From contig NC_060211.1 in NCBI RefSeq assembly GCF_021130785.1, forward strand, positions 26,893,001 through 26,957,000: a stretch of 64,000 bases of DNA. Direction: 5' to 3'. Below the pieces are notes generated by a model. That model was not told the origin of the DNA, ran no database searches, and worked only from the letters and a program-made list of their open reading frames with translations. Position numbers and translations under genes: made by a program. Shown here in pieces: positions 48,468 through 59,380 of the stretch (position 1 is its first letter; each line of letters opens with the position of its first letter). The stretch comes from Homalodisca vitripennis (taxonomy: Eukaryota > Arthropoda > Insecta > Hemiptera > Cicadellidae).

Positions 48468-50839
48468 CAGGGTGTATATTATGTCTGGAAACACCCAAAT
48501 ATATCCTTTAATAATTTAAATATAAATTTGAAACCTCTTACAATCGTGATAGAGATTGGGCATCTACTTTTTGGAACAATGTTTTGTTATGTCACACCAA
48601 CGGGGGACGTCCTGCCGAGGGTATCGTGAATATTCTTAATGGAAGCCTATACCTTGTGATACATAATTTTAAAGGTAATAGCTTACTGAATTGAATGCCA
48701 CAAACCGCATCTCAAGGGAATTATTCTATCAGAAAATAGAGCATTTTTAGTATTGAAAATTTACTGATGTTCAACAATGTAATTTTAACATGGTTCTTGC
48801 CACAAGATGTGTTACACTAATTTTTTAGCATTTTTTTAAATGTTCAATTAAATAAAACAAAAATTTCATTTTAAGCTGGTTCTATTAGCACAAATTTGCC
48901 AGTTTTTATTACAGTACAATTATGGAAATACTTATGTTATTGATTTCTTATTACAAATAAAAAATAATGTATGCTGTTAGAAAAGTCTTACAACAAACGT
49001 TTTACCTGCATTGGGTGTCAAAGCAATTGTTCGAACTGTGTTCCTTCTACGGTTTGACAATGAGCCAATCTTGTGTAAAATGATTCGACAGAGTTGCCTA
49101 ACATTTCTTCAGTTATCAAAGCAATCTCCTCTATAATCCTGTTTCTTAGGTCTTCCAAATTATGAGGCTTTCTTCTATAAACATTGGATTTTAAATGACC
49201 CCATAGGAAATAATCGATTGGTGACAAATCCGGAGATCTTGGAGGCCATTCGATTTCTCCTCTTCGGCCAATCCATTTATGAGGAAACCTTAAATCCAAA
49301 TACTCTCTTACCTGTCTCCCATAATGGGGTGGAGCACCATCCTGCTGAAACCATACATTATCAAAGTATTCTCCTGATGCAATTTGAATAGCTGGGATTA
49401 TTTCATTTTGGAGCATATTGTAGTAAAGTTCGGCATTTAAATTTCCATTGATGAAAAAGGGTCCAACAATTTTGTTACCTAAAATTCCACACCATACGTT
49501 CAGTTTTTGTGGTTGCTGTGAATGGGACTCAGTAATCCAATGTGGTTTTTCACTAGCCCAGTAACGGCAATTGTGCCTGTTAACATTGCCATTTAGGAAA
49601 AAAGTTGCCTCATCAGAAAATAGTATGTTGGTCAGAAAATCTCTATTGTCATCACATTTGCGCATCACAAGTTCACAAAACTCAACTCTTCTGTCGTAAT
49701 CATCCTCACTTAACTGTTGGACTAAATGAACTTTAAATGGTTTGTATTTATTAATTTTCAAAATCTTACTCACAGACATAGGGTGCATATCATGTTGCTG
49801 TGCAGCTTTTCTGAGCGATGTATGTGGGTCTTCAATAAATGTTTGCAAAACATCTAGTGCATGTTATTCATCTGTTGCAGATTGTATCCTACCCGACTTT
49901 GGCCGATTACGTACACTCCCTGTCATTTCAAAACGCTCAATAGTTTTTGATATTGTTGAAACACTTATGGGATTCCTTTCTAGGAAAGTGTCATTAAACA
50001 AATTACAAACTTCCCGATAAGATCTTTGACGATCGCCATATCCTCGCATCATCAACAGAGTAATTCGTTCTGTTTCAGACAATTCCATTAAAATTCCAAA
50101 TAAAAACTGAACTACTGTAATTAGATAACTTGTTGACAGCAATGCTTCAGAGACACTGATTAACTCGACAGGAATGATATGACCTTTGTCCATTTGTAAT
50201 TCCCAAGCTTAGACCTGTCTAGTGAAAGCTCCATGCTCAACAAACTGAAACCTGTAGACCAGATGATTAATAACACAATAATGTTTCTCATAGGCTAGTG
50301 ACCTTTGTCTCTTTAAACCTTCCTGCTGACTGGAAAACACCAAGTACAGATTCATAAGTAATCAGAGAAAGTGACTCATAAGTTTTATTCATTGTAATAA
50401 AAACTGGTAAATTTGTACTAATGAAACCAGCTAAAAAATAAATTGTTTATTTTATTTTAATTGAACATTTAAAAAATGCTAAAAAATTAGTGTAACACAT
50501 TTTGTGGCAAGAACCATGTTAAAATTACATTGTTGAACATCAGTAAATTTTCAATACTAAAAATGCTCTATTTTCTGATAGAATAATTCCTTTGAGATGC
50601 GGTTTGTGGCATTCAATTCAGTAAGCTATTACCTTTAAAATTATGTATCACAAGGTATAGGCTTCAATTAAGAATATTCACGATACCCTCGGCAGGACGT
50701 CCCCCGTTGGTGTGACATAACAAAACATTGTTCCAAAAAGTAGATGCCCAATCTCTATCACGATTGTAAGAGGTTTCAAATTTATATTTAAATTATTAAA
50801 GGATATATTTCGGTGTTTCCAGACATAATATACACCCTG
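48468..50839 (-). mobile_element. Nearly intact DD41D transposon with 446-bp TIRs
   Basis: The 2372-bp element is flanked by TA (48466-48467 and 50840-50841). It starts CAGGGTGTATATTATGTCTGG and ends with the complement. The inverted repeats run about 446 bp each (48468-48913 and 50394-50839) and are nearly identical. One transposase frame lies between them on the minus strand, with about 104 bp of 3' sequence and about 305 bp of 5' sequence outside the repeats. The near-identity of the arms and the almost intact gene indicate recent activity. A read-through transcript would fold into a long duplex. Confidence 0.93.
49018..50088 (-). pseudogene. DD41D Tc1/mariner-superfamily transposase, one in-frame stop
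   Basis: The likely start is the ATG at 50086-50088 (MELSETERITLLMMRG), although the frame is open up to 50193. An N-terminal helix-turn-helix (SYREVCNLFNDTF, then STISKTIERFEMTGS) is followed by PKSGRIQSATDE and a TAA at 49864-49866. After that the same frame continues for another 282 codons without interruption. The second part has a second HTH-like segment (SLRKAAQQHDMHPMSVSKIL), the first catalytic Asp in ILFSDEATFFLNGNVNRH, the second in WFQQDGAPPHYG, and the third in SPIDYFLWGHLKSNVY. Exactly 41 residues separate the last two. It ends at TQFEQLL. Apart from the stop the 356-codon gene appears complete, so it is either very recently dead or expressed by read-through. Confidence 0.88.
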
Positions 50840-50845
50840 TATATA

Positions 50846-50868
50846 TTTATATATATATATATATATAT
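50846..50868. repeat. Short (AT)n run
   Basis: Alternating AT of about 20 bp directly beside the right target site of the transposon. This is the usual kind of insertion site for Tc1/mariner elements. Confidence 0.8.
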
Positions 50869-50869
50869 T

Positions 50870-51700
50870 TCAAATTACAAGGTCTAATATAGCCTAAAGT
50901 TACAAATTTTGTCTAGTTTCAGAAAATGTATAGTTTTGTATGAGTTTTAGTAGTACAAGAAGCGTGAATTTCATGGTCAAAATCACATCAATTTGTAAAC
51001 ATGTTTATAAATCGTTATGAACAGTAAACCTAACTATATTTGGTATCATTCTATTTACAGTAAACTATAGAATACTGTAATAATAAATATTGTGAGAAAA
51101 CATAGGGTTTTTATTATTTATTGTTAGTAAAAACCAAAATTGTTATAATACGTTTCTAAAAAAGGGATAGCTGCCCAATAAAACCTTTTATTCTAATAAT
51201 GTTTTGGGGTTTTATAAAATTTTGTAATAACCGAAACGTTATAAATAATTTTGATATAGATGTATACTTTTTAATACATAGTAATATTTTATTATAAAAC
51301 TTTGAAACAATTCTGCAACACACTACTGCAAAGACAAAAATAGTAACGTAATTCTAAACTTACTCCGCTGTCACAGAAGAATAAAAACACAGAGCTGTGT
51401 TCGGCAACGCATTACCTTTCCAATGGTATATGCATCACGTCGATTCTTGATTGTTTACATATTATAACAAAACGAGATTAAGCAGCGGGCGTGCCTTAAT
51501 CTTATTTAAACAATTATAAAGGCTGCATCTTTGGTTTGTATTATAATTTAATAGTTTTATTATAAGACAACAATACCACCGGCCAGCAATAGTGTTGGAC
51601 AAGAAACATTCCTCGAGATATTACGTATCACATATCAGAATAATATTCGAAAGGGTCTGATCAGAAATGTCTGAAAGAGCGATCCAATATTATAATTTCA
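50870..51700. other. AT-rich sequence, no gene seen
   Basis: Nothing coding or structured was recognised. Confidence 0.5.
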
Positions 51701-51712
51701 TTTGTAGAGATG

Positions 51713-51908
51713 CATTCTATAGAAATAAACTGGAGTTCTAATCCCAGCTGACCAGTCCCAAGTATCTTTATATCGATCCATTCTATAGAAATAAACTGAG
51801 TTCGAATCCCAGCTGACCAGTCCCAAGTATCTTTATATCGATCCATTCTATAGAAATAAACTGAGTTCGAATCCCGGATGACCAGTCCCAGGTATCTTTA
51901 TATCGATA
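51713..51908. repeat. 66-bp tandem repeat x3 carrying a tRNA T-arm-like box B
   Basis: Units start CATTCTATAGAAATAAACTG at 51713, 51779 and 51844. Each has (G)AGTTCGAATCCC followed by AGCTGACCAGTCCC. GTTCGAATCCC is the consensus of a tRNA T-loop / RNA polymerase III box B, but no box A is present in the unit. The array probably derives from a fragment of a tRNA-related SINE. Confidence 0.85.
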
Positions 51909-51909
51909 A

Positions 51910-52740
51910 GACATTTGGTCTTTTCACAGACAATAATAATAAAACGCCGTAATACTGATTCTAAATAGCCATTGTTAAAGTAGAATAATATATGAAACCG
52001 TTTTAGCTTTAAATAGCTGTCTTAAAAAATGTATAAGACTTTCATACGTTTGTTTATTTTCATACGCACATATACTGCTCATTCTGTTTTTACTATTACT
52101 AATATATATCACAAATAATAAAAGAATATAGTGTAGATCACTATTCCAACCACTTATGCGTTAAACAATTACGCATTAGATAACACAATTATTGGTGTAT
52201 TAAAAAGTTAAATTTATTGTTTTAATATAATAAATCTTTGGAAAATGTCGAGTTTTCGGGATAACTTTTAAATTTTAAGACCCTTAAAATTTATGAAGTG
52301 AAGAACAGACAATGTTTGCAATTCTAATTTAATTATTTTTATTAATACGAATTTCATCTAAATTTCATACAATGAAGTCTACAGAACTAAATCTTGTAAA
52401 TTCACTCACGTATGTACCGCTATAAATAGCTGACTATATAGTCAAATCTTCATTAAATAATAAAACTAAGACGGATGAAGCAAACATGCCCCCTTAATTA
52501 TTTGTCTAAAATGCTATCAAATATTAATGAAACGGTCCGAAAAACAGTTTTATTTGCGCAAGTTACAAACTGTAAACAGTGAAGTACTTAGGGAAAGTAT
52601 GGCCAGTAATCAATGTTGCGCCATCAAAACTAATTTATTCAATTCATACGGCATTAGTAGTAAAGCCGATTATTGAAATCGGCTTTCCACATCAATGTTA
52701 CACATTCTGGTCAAACACAGTGTGGCCCATTAATTGTCAT
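51910..52740. other. AT-rich sequence, no gene seen
   Basis: No feature recognised. A small stem (GCCGATTATTGAAATCGGC) lies at about 52666-52684. Confidence 0.5.
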
Positions 52741-52744
52741 TGTT

Positions 52745-53690
52745 TACAGCAGGAGTAGTCCGCGTTTGATGCTCCTCGTTTTGTTTTCTATTGTACAACT
52801 ACATTATTTGTTATTTTTTACTGCAGAAATGGGTCGCGTTTGATGCTCCTCGTTTTGTTTTCTATTGCACGCCTACGTTAATTGTTTATTTTTACTGCAG
52901 GAATGGGCCACTTTTGATGCTCCTCGTTTTGTTTTCTATTGTACGACTACATTAATTGTTATTTTTTAATGCAGAAGTGGGCCACGTTTGATGCCACTCG
53001 TTTTGTTTCCTATTGTACGCCTACGTTAATTGTTTATTGTTTAATGCAGAAGTGGGCCACGTTTGATGCCACTCGTTTTGTTTCCTATTGTACGCCTACG
53101 TTAATTGTTTATTGTTTACTGCAGAAATGGGCCACGTTTGATGCTCCTAGTTTTGTTTTCTATTGTACGACTTCATCAATTGTTATTTTTTATTGAAGGA
53201 ATATACCGCGTTTGATGTTCATCGTTATGTTTTCTATTGTACGACTACATTAATTGTTATTTTTACTGCAGAAATGGGCCGCGTTTCATTCTCCTCGTTT
53301 TGTCTTGTATTGTTCAAGAAAATTGATTGCCATATTTTACTGTAGTAGAGAGCCACATTTTATACTCCAAGTTTAATTTTCTATTGTGAAAGATAATTAA
53401 TTGACATATTTACTACAGGATAGGGCCGTGTTTGATGTTCCTCGTTTTGTTTTCCATTGTTCGACTAAAATTAATTGCAATTTTTTACTGCAGGAGTGGG
53501 CCACGTTTGATGCTCCTCGTTTTTTTCTATTGTACGACTAAATTAATTGTTATTTTTTACTGCAGGAATGGGCCGCGTTTGATGCTCCTCGTTTTGTTTT
53601 CCATTGCAAGAGTACGTTAATCGTAATATTTACAGGAGGATTTGGTCGTGTATGATGTTCCTCGTTTTTTTTTATTGTACATTGGGAACT
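52745..53690. repeat. 74-bp tandem array, 13 units
   Basis: Units recur with the block (C/G)(A/C)CGTTTGATGCTCCTCGTTTTG at 52761, 52835, 52909, 52983, 53058, 53132, 53206, 53281, 53353, 53427, 53502, 53574 and 53648, a period of 72-75 bp. Most units also carry TTGTTATTTTTTACTGCAG, a polypyrimidine tract plus CAG like a 3' splice site. Short plus-strand frames across two or three units are by-products. Confidence 0.93.
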
Positions 53691-53699
53691 AAAATTTTT

Positions 53700-56110
53700 G
53701 ATAGGACTAAAGTTTGAAAAGTTATTATTTATTATTATGACATTTGATAATCTTTAGTATCAGATATCGGGTATAACGTGACAAGAGATTATGATGCCGC
53801 CGCGTGCGTCGATCTCCAGAATTGGGAAATTAATAACGGGCTGCTTTGAACATCATCGTGGGTTTCAATATAGTGAGGCAGCATATCATCCACACACCGT
53901 CCCTATTGTATGCATTAGACATACACACGCGGCGTGGTGGGCCTCTAATGAGTTGCACTTACAGACCGAGCACTCGTTATTATGGCAGGCTTGCAATTAA
54001 GAATCAGAAGCAGCATGTGAGAATTAGAGTTCTTTAAATTTTCTTAATGGTAACTAAAGTTAGTGCTAAAAACTGTATATATTACAATATGTATAAAAGT
54101 GTGTTTCTACTAGATTTAACTGCTCTTATACTGTTCCCAATGTGTCGTTTTTGTTGCTCATAATGTAGAACTTTCGTGTCTACGAAGTACTGTACAGCAA
54201 TTTTAGTGGAGTACTGAAACTGGAAATGTGTAGGTTATTTCCTTATCTTTAATGAGATTTAAATTAAAGAGACCATTGAAATAAACTGTCATATCTAAAT
54301 AGATCATTTAATTTACCATTTATGTTTGAAAAAATTCATATATTAGGACCACACAGAGGGTCTTTTTAATATTTCAAATGGCCAAATGGCAACTTCTATA
54401 TGGGCAGGACCAATTTGAGTCAATTGGAAAGTTGTTTAAATTGTTATAAAATGTACATAATTTATGCAAATATAATCTTTTTGCATAAAGTTTTATATAA
54501 AAGGATGTAGAATTTGAAATTTTAACTGGAAAAATATTAGCACTCATAAAAAAGTAACTTGCAAAATCTAGGTTACTGAGCAATTTAAGCACAAATTCAC
54601 AAGTATGTAGTTCCCTGCTCATGTACCAAAGTGTTTTTGGACTAATCTAAAATACGAAAGACGCAAAATTTGTCGTCTTTTAAAAATATTAAACACTGTA
54701 AAAATAACCAAAATGTACATATTATTCTACTAAGTATACCAGATTGTTGAAGAATGTAATGTTTTTTTATAGGTCAGTATAAAATATTGCTTTAATTACA
54801 AAAGTATCAAATTTTATATCCTATTAATTTCAAATTTACATTCTATTAAGTAATGCAAATTTTAAAGCAAAAAGATGGAAAAAAATTCAATAAAAAAATA
54901 TAAACATTTTGGTCATAATTTTGTTAAACGTTAAAAAATGTCTTTCACAAATTCAATATTTTTTAAATAACGTTGAACACAATTTTTCTGTTGATATAAT
55001 ACAGAACAAAAAATCATCTCTTTGGCACACACTTAGAAATATACGTAAATTGAGTTTTTAATTAGGAAACCCTAGCAACTGACACGTCATTGTAAAGGAA
55101 TTATAAAAAGAAGAAGACTGGCGGAAACTACAAGTCTCTAATGTGACTCTTATCAAATTTGGTGGCCAATTAAAGTTTATAATTATAATTTTTTATAAAA
55201 CCCCCACAGTTTACAGTAAATTAGTCTTATTGTAAGGCAGATAACACATTTGCTTATTAATTATTTTGAAATCTTCCGATACGAAACGAAAAAAAATATT
55301 AAAAAAATCAACAACCATGACTAACACAATTGACTGACCGACGCCCATTAGAAAATCCTGGGAATACCAATAGCTGGTTATACCATTTCATCTCTTATTG
55401 GTTACCAGTTAGTATGTGATACAAATTGAGTCCACTTTGACACAATAACTAGAGTAAACACTTTGATATAAATGAGTAAAGAAACAGATACAATCATATG
55501 CCATTGTAACACACGTAATGCAGTTAGTTTGTTGGATTGGTTCAACTATCGTTTCGCTATATTAGGCTATTCAATACTTGACCGGTTTATTAACAATGTA
55601 ACTATTAGTAATTTTTACGGAAACTATACACTATTCGTGGTCCTTACCTCGTCTTACTTTTTATACACACTACGAGAATATATTCTTATCAATTTTTTAC
55701 TCACCAATATATAATTTTTTTTTATTATTGTATTGTACAACATAATAATATCCAAATAATCATCACGATATTGTGACATTACGTGATACTATGAAAACAA
55801 TTTTCATGTTTATAAAATCGTATATTTGTAGTATTTTAATTATTTTTTATTATTTATATAACTTGGAAATATAAATACTGCAGTGCATTACACCTTACAC
55901 CTTGATTTCAATCAACTTGAAAATTATTTAACGCTGTGTAAATAAATACTTTACTGTAAAAAATTTATTTCCAAATTATGTTTGGTTAATTTTATTGAAC
56001 ACATAGTTACATTTGTATTGTGTACTTTTTTAAAAACATGTCATAAATTATGACATTTATCCAATACAAACGCCAGGTATCACAAATTCGTCATCGGAAA
56101 GCAGTAAATA
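53700..56110. other. No gene seen
   Basis: Mostly AT-rich. A less AT-rich patch at about 53790-53970 has two overlapping plus-strand frames (ATGATGCCGCCGCGTGCG onward), but neither product is recognised. Frame 55472-55714 has no motif. Confidence 0.45.
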
Positions 56111-56129
56111 TGTCTCTCTTTACTCACAA

Positions 56130-56340
56130 ACAGTAAGTGGTGGGAGGGGGGGCACAAAGATGTGTCTATTGTCTCAGGGGAAGGGACTTAATCTCAAGAT
56201 GAGTGTGTTCAGTGACAGCGAGAGCAGCACAAGGGGGCGCGTGGAAGCAGCTCGAGTGTTGAGGGAGGAAAGGCAAGCACGTTCATGTCATCGCACTAGG
56301 ACTGGAAAAATTCATTTGGCATACTATAATTAAACCAAGG
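56130..56340 (+). other. GC-rich island with short ORF and strong splice donor, possible exon
   Basis: The GC-rich block carries an ATG in good context (56199) and a 44-codon frame (MSVFSDSESSTRGRVEAARV...) ending at 56333. A consensus donor, AAG|GTAAGA, follows at 56339/56340. An acceptor-like TCTATTGTCTCAG ends at 56177. It could be an exon of an unidentified transcript or a non-coding first exon. The frame required to follow Dok-7 exon 2 meets a stop, so it is not that gene's exon 3. Confidence 0.35.
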
Positions 56341-56344
56341 TAAG

Positions 56345-56460
56345 AATATGCCACACCACGTGTCGTAACAAGCTTTGCTGAGGATGCCAGCAAAATTTCA
56401 AATCTGTAGATTTTTTCATTCTAGAGATATCGACAGACAGGCAGACAGACAACCATAAGA
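56345..56460. repeat. Dispersed repeat fragment with GACAGACAGGCAGACAGAC tail
   Basis: ATGCCAGCAAAATTTCAAATC followed by TTCTAGAGATATCGACAGAC matches the family seen at about 11.6 kb and 57.3 kb. It lies directly to the right of the 56.2-kb island. Confidence 0.55.
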
Positions 56461-56589
56461 AAAAGAATTAGACAAGAATGACTCATAGAACTCCTTCAAG
56501 GTTCATTAAAAGTTTTAATACCAATTATTTGAGCAATTTTAATGAAATATAATTATATTAATATAATGTAATTTTATATTTAGTATATT

Positions 56590-56905
56590 TTTTATAACTA
56601 TACGGGTTTTTTGTTGTTTGACTTTAAATATTTTCAACAGACACCATCTTTTAATATTAAGGAAAATAACAAAATTATTTCTTTTAATGTTTCTCTTATC
56701 TATTCAAACTTATGTGCCAAATTTGGTTTTTCTTGGCTTAAATAGTTTGAGGGATATACACTTTTTTATAAAAATTACAAACTGGCTGCTAGCGGCTAAA
56801 CGACAGATTTCTCTACCTGTATTTATAGGATATTTTTTGCTTGAAATGAGGAATACTATCTCCCACAGAAGTTTATGACACCCTTTTGAGAACACCCTTT
56901 ATATT
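56590..56905. mobile_element. Solo end of a Tc1/mariner-type element
   Basis: The right edge, TATGACACCCTTTTGAGAACACCC followed by TTTATA (two runs), resembles the GGGTGTTCTCAAAAGGGTGTC-type terminus of MITEs. The interior has GTGCCAAATTTGGTTTTTC and GAGGGATATACAC, a common subterminal pattern. The opposite end was not found. The overlapping 86-codon plus frame is not taken as a gene. Confidence 0.4.
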
Positions 56906-56999
56906 GAATACCTTTTTGCATGATAAATTCAAATTTTTGCTCCTAAAACTGGTGTTCGTCTAAGTGTTTAAATAATAAAAGTCTCACCACCAAGTCACT

Positions 57000-57365
57000 C
57001 TAAAATGATGCATATGTTGGGATAGTTAGGCTACATGTAGAAATATGACCTATGTTTGAATCTATTATAGTGTATTGAGTTTGTTAAACATTTATTTATT
57101 CTCCTATTTTCTCATTGCAATTATGGTTACCCATAAGACAAATGTTTAATAGTCGCTAACGCTCAGCCAAATTGCATTGAGTGAAATGCACCATCATCGA
57201 ACTCAGTATACCTCATATAGAAGTAAAGCCTCAATCACTTTTTGAAGTCTTTGAGGTCAGTTCGTTTTTGAAATATCGTGAGGAAAATCAGATAGACAGA
57301 CAGAAATTAACATTTTCCGACTCCACGAATGATACGCTTCATCAAAATTCCACCATTTATTAAAA
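57000..57365. repeat. Dispersed repeat family copy
   Basis: Shares with the 11.75-11.92 kb copy the blocks GGGATAGT(T/C), CTACATGT and CTAACGCTCAGCCAAAT, then GAAATGCACCATCATCGAACTCA (shorter shared runs), and ends with CAGATAGACAGACAG and ACGAATGATACGCTTCATCA. The order of blocks is the same in both copies, so this is a real family. No coding region is visible. Confidence 0.6.
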
Positions 57366-57369
57366 TTAT

Positions 57370-59225
57370 GCTTGAACACTAATTGTCCAGGATATAATTA
57401 ATTGTTGCATAGGGTACGATACTAAATGTATACTTTTAATCAGAATAAATTGGTGAATTTTAATATCAAATACATTTCTATATTAAAACCTGGTGACTTC
57501 CATTAAACATACAAATCAGAAAAAGAAAGTTGGTGAGCGTCTGAAGGAGTGTTTTTATTGATTTTTGTATTTATTTAACGTCTTGATAGTTATATCTACA
57601 CTCTCATGTATCTTCTTGAACCTTAATATCCAGCCTAAACATTCACCAAGTTGTTCATTCCTACGTAATATTTACTTCATAGGACTAAGAGAACATCTAA
57701 TGCACGAAAGGAAAAGAAGACCCTTTGGAATTCCTAATGATGTATCAATTATTTAAATAATAAATGGTAAATTAAATGGACAATTTATATATGTCAATTC
57801 GTTGAATATTTCTATGTAATTTAAATCTTATTGAAGTGAAGGAAAATATAATCTACCAAATTTCCCCCATTTAATATGTTTTGAGTGTTACTTTTCTCAA
57901 ATTTACTGTGTTTAGCCAGACGTGACTACGGTATTAGGCTAGGAACAAAGCTCATTCTCGTTCTTAACTATTATCTTCTGAATATAAAAGTATGAAAAGT
58001 TGAAAACTCGGTCTCTCACTAACTGCTTGTAATTTTCACCATAAAACCAATCATTTAGATTGAATCAGTTCACAGACTCCACTACTTGTAAGAATTAGAA
58101 ATTCATGTCCAAAGTAAAAATTAGTTGTGTCCAGAGTAAGGCAAACTGTAAGTAGTATCACGTTTTTAATGCGATATCAATGTAATCGGCGAAGGTGAAG
58201 TTCTATTTGTATAACGGAATATAGATAGTATAAACATTGGAAAGAAAATGAACGAGAACCAAACCTTAGGGGAAGCAGTGATAAAGTAGACTAAAATCAC
58301 TCTTACAACATCACATATACACCTTAGCTACTCAGCATAGTTACCTGTTACCAACCGGCCACATGATAGATGAGTTAATAAGCTGTAGACCTACTTTACG
58401 TATTATTCCGTAAGTTACTATAGAAGTATAATAAGCTGCTTAGAAGTCCACAAAGACAACTTGTTTTGTAATTTTCGTACCTCAACCTCAATGAGAGATG
58501 TTGAGCACAAGACCTGGTCTTTCATTGCCTATATCAAGTAAACCTCAACAAAAGCAAAATCTAGCGCAATTTGTTTAGATACAGATTAAATAGGTTTTAT
58601 GTTGATATATCGTCGACAAAAGTTAGCCTGTAATTATGTTTAACCATAAATAATCGGTTTACCCGAACAGCACATATTGAACTGCGCTTTAAATATTGAA
58701 AATACTTAAACACACATATCTCACATTATACTTACATAAGACAAATTTATATCAAGAATCTCCTACTTTTTATTTTAAAAAATTCCAGCAACCTCTTTTC
58801 TCCAGTTTCACATCACATAATACCCACTATTCGAATAGTACTGGAATTCGATGCCTCAGCGTGAATAAATCGATCTCAATTACTAATTGCTACTACATCT
58901 CCTAAATGTTACATCGAAATATTTCTTCAAATTTAAAAAATACTAATATTTTTTCTATGCCTTCAATTTTTACTTAAAAAACGCATAAATAACACAATTT
59001 TTAATTTAATTGTATCGGAGGGTGTCACTGATAGCGTTTAACTATGGACGGTTTTGACAGTTACCTCTCCACCGCCCCCCCCCCACAACCCATGGACACA
59101 CTCCATCACATTGACTCAAGACATATACATTGGCATTGGCTGCACATATTTGGGGTTGTGCCTTTGATCGATTAAACCATAAAATAATAGGTCAAACATC
59201 CTTTATGGAATAACTGTTGCAACTA
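57370..59225. other. AT-rich sequence, no gene seen
   Basis: No recognised feature. A short C-run (about 59074-59085) and GC-richer DNA appear near 59.02-59.15 kb just before the LINE-tail region. Confidence 0.45.
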
Positions 59226-59239
59226 TTGTTTTTACTTGA

Positions 59240-59380
59240 GCAACTCGGGTCTACGCACAGGCCACATTGACTATGTAGACCCATTTCCTTAGAGCAACCT
59301 TTCCTCAGGCAGATAGAATAATAATTTTTTAAGAAACCTGTTTAGTTACTTTTATTTTTTCCTTTAGATTAATTATACGT
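59240..59380 (+). repeat. LINE-like 3' untranslated fragment with stem-loop
   Basis: GGGTCTACGC... and ...TATGTAGACCC (59248-59284) form an 8-bp stem-loop, followed by TTCCTCAGGCAGATAGAATA and a run into the tandem array of GTATATTGTAAAATCTTG units. A 3' hairpin followed by A/T-rich tail repeats is typical of insect non-LTR retrotransposon 3' ends. Orientation is inferred as plus. Confidence 0.45.

Noticed and set aside
49742..50020. 92-codon plus-strand frame
   Set aside because: Antisense shadow of the DD41D transposase N-terminal half.
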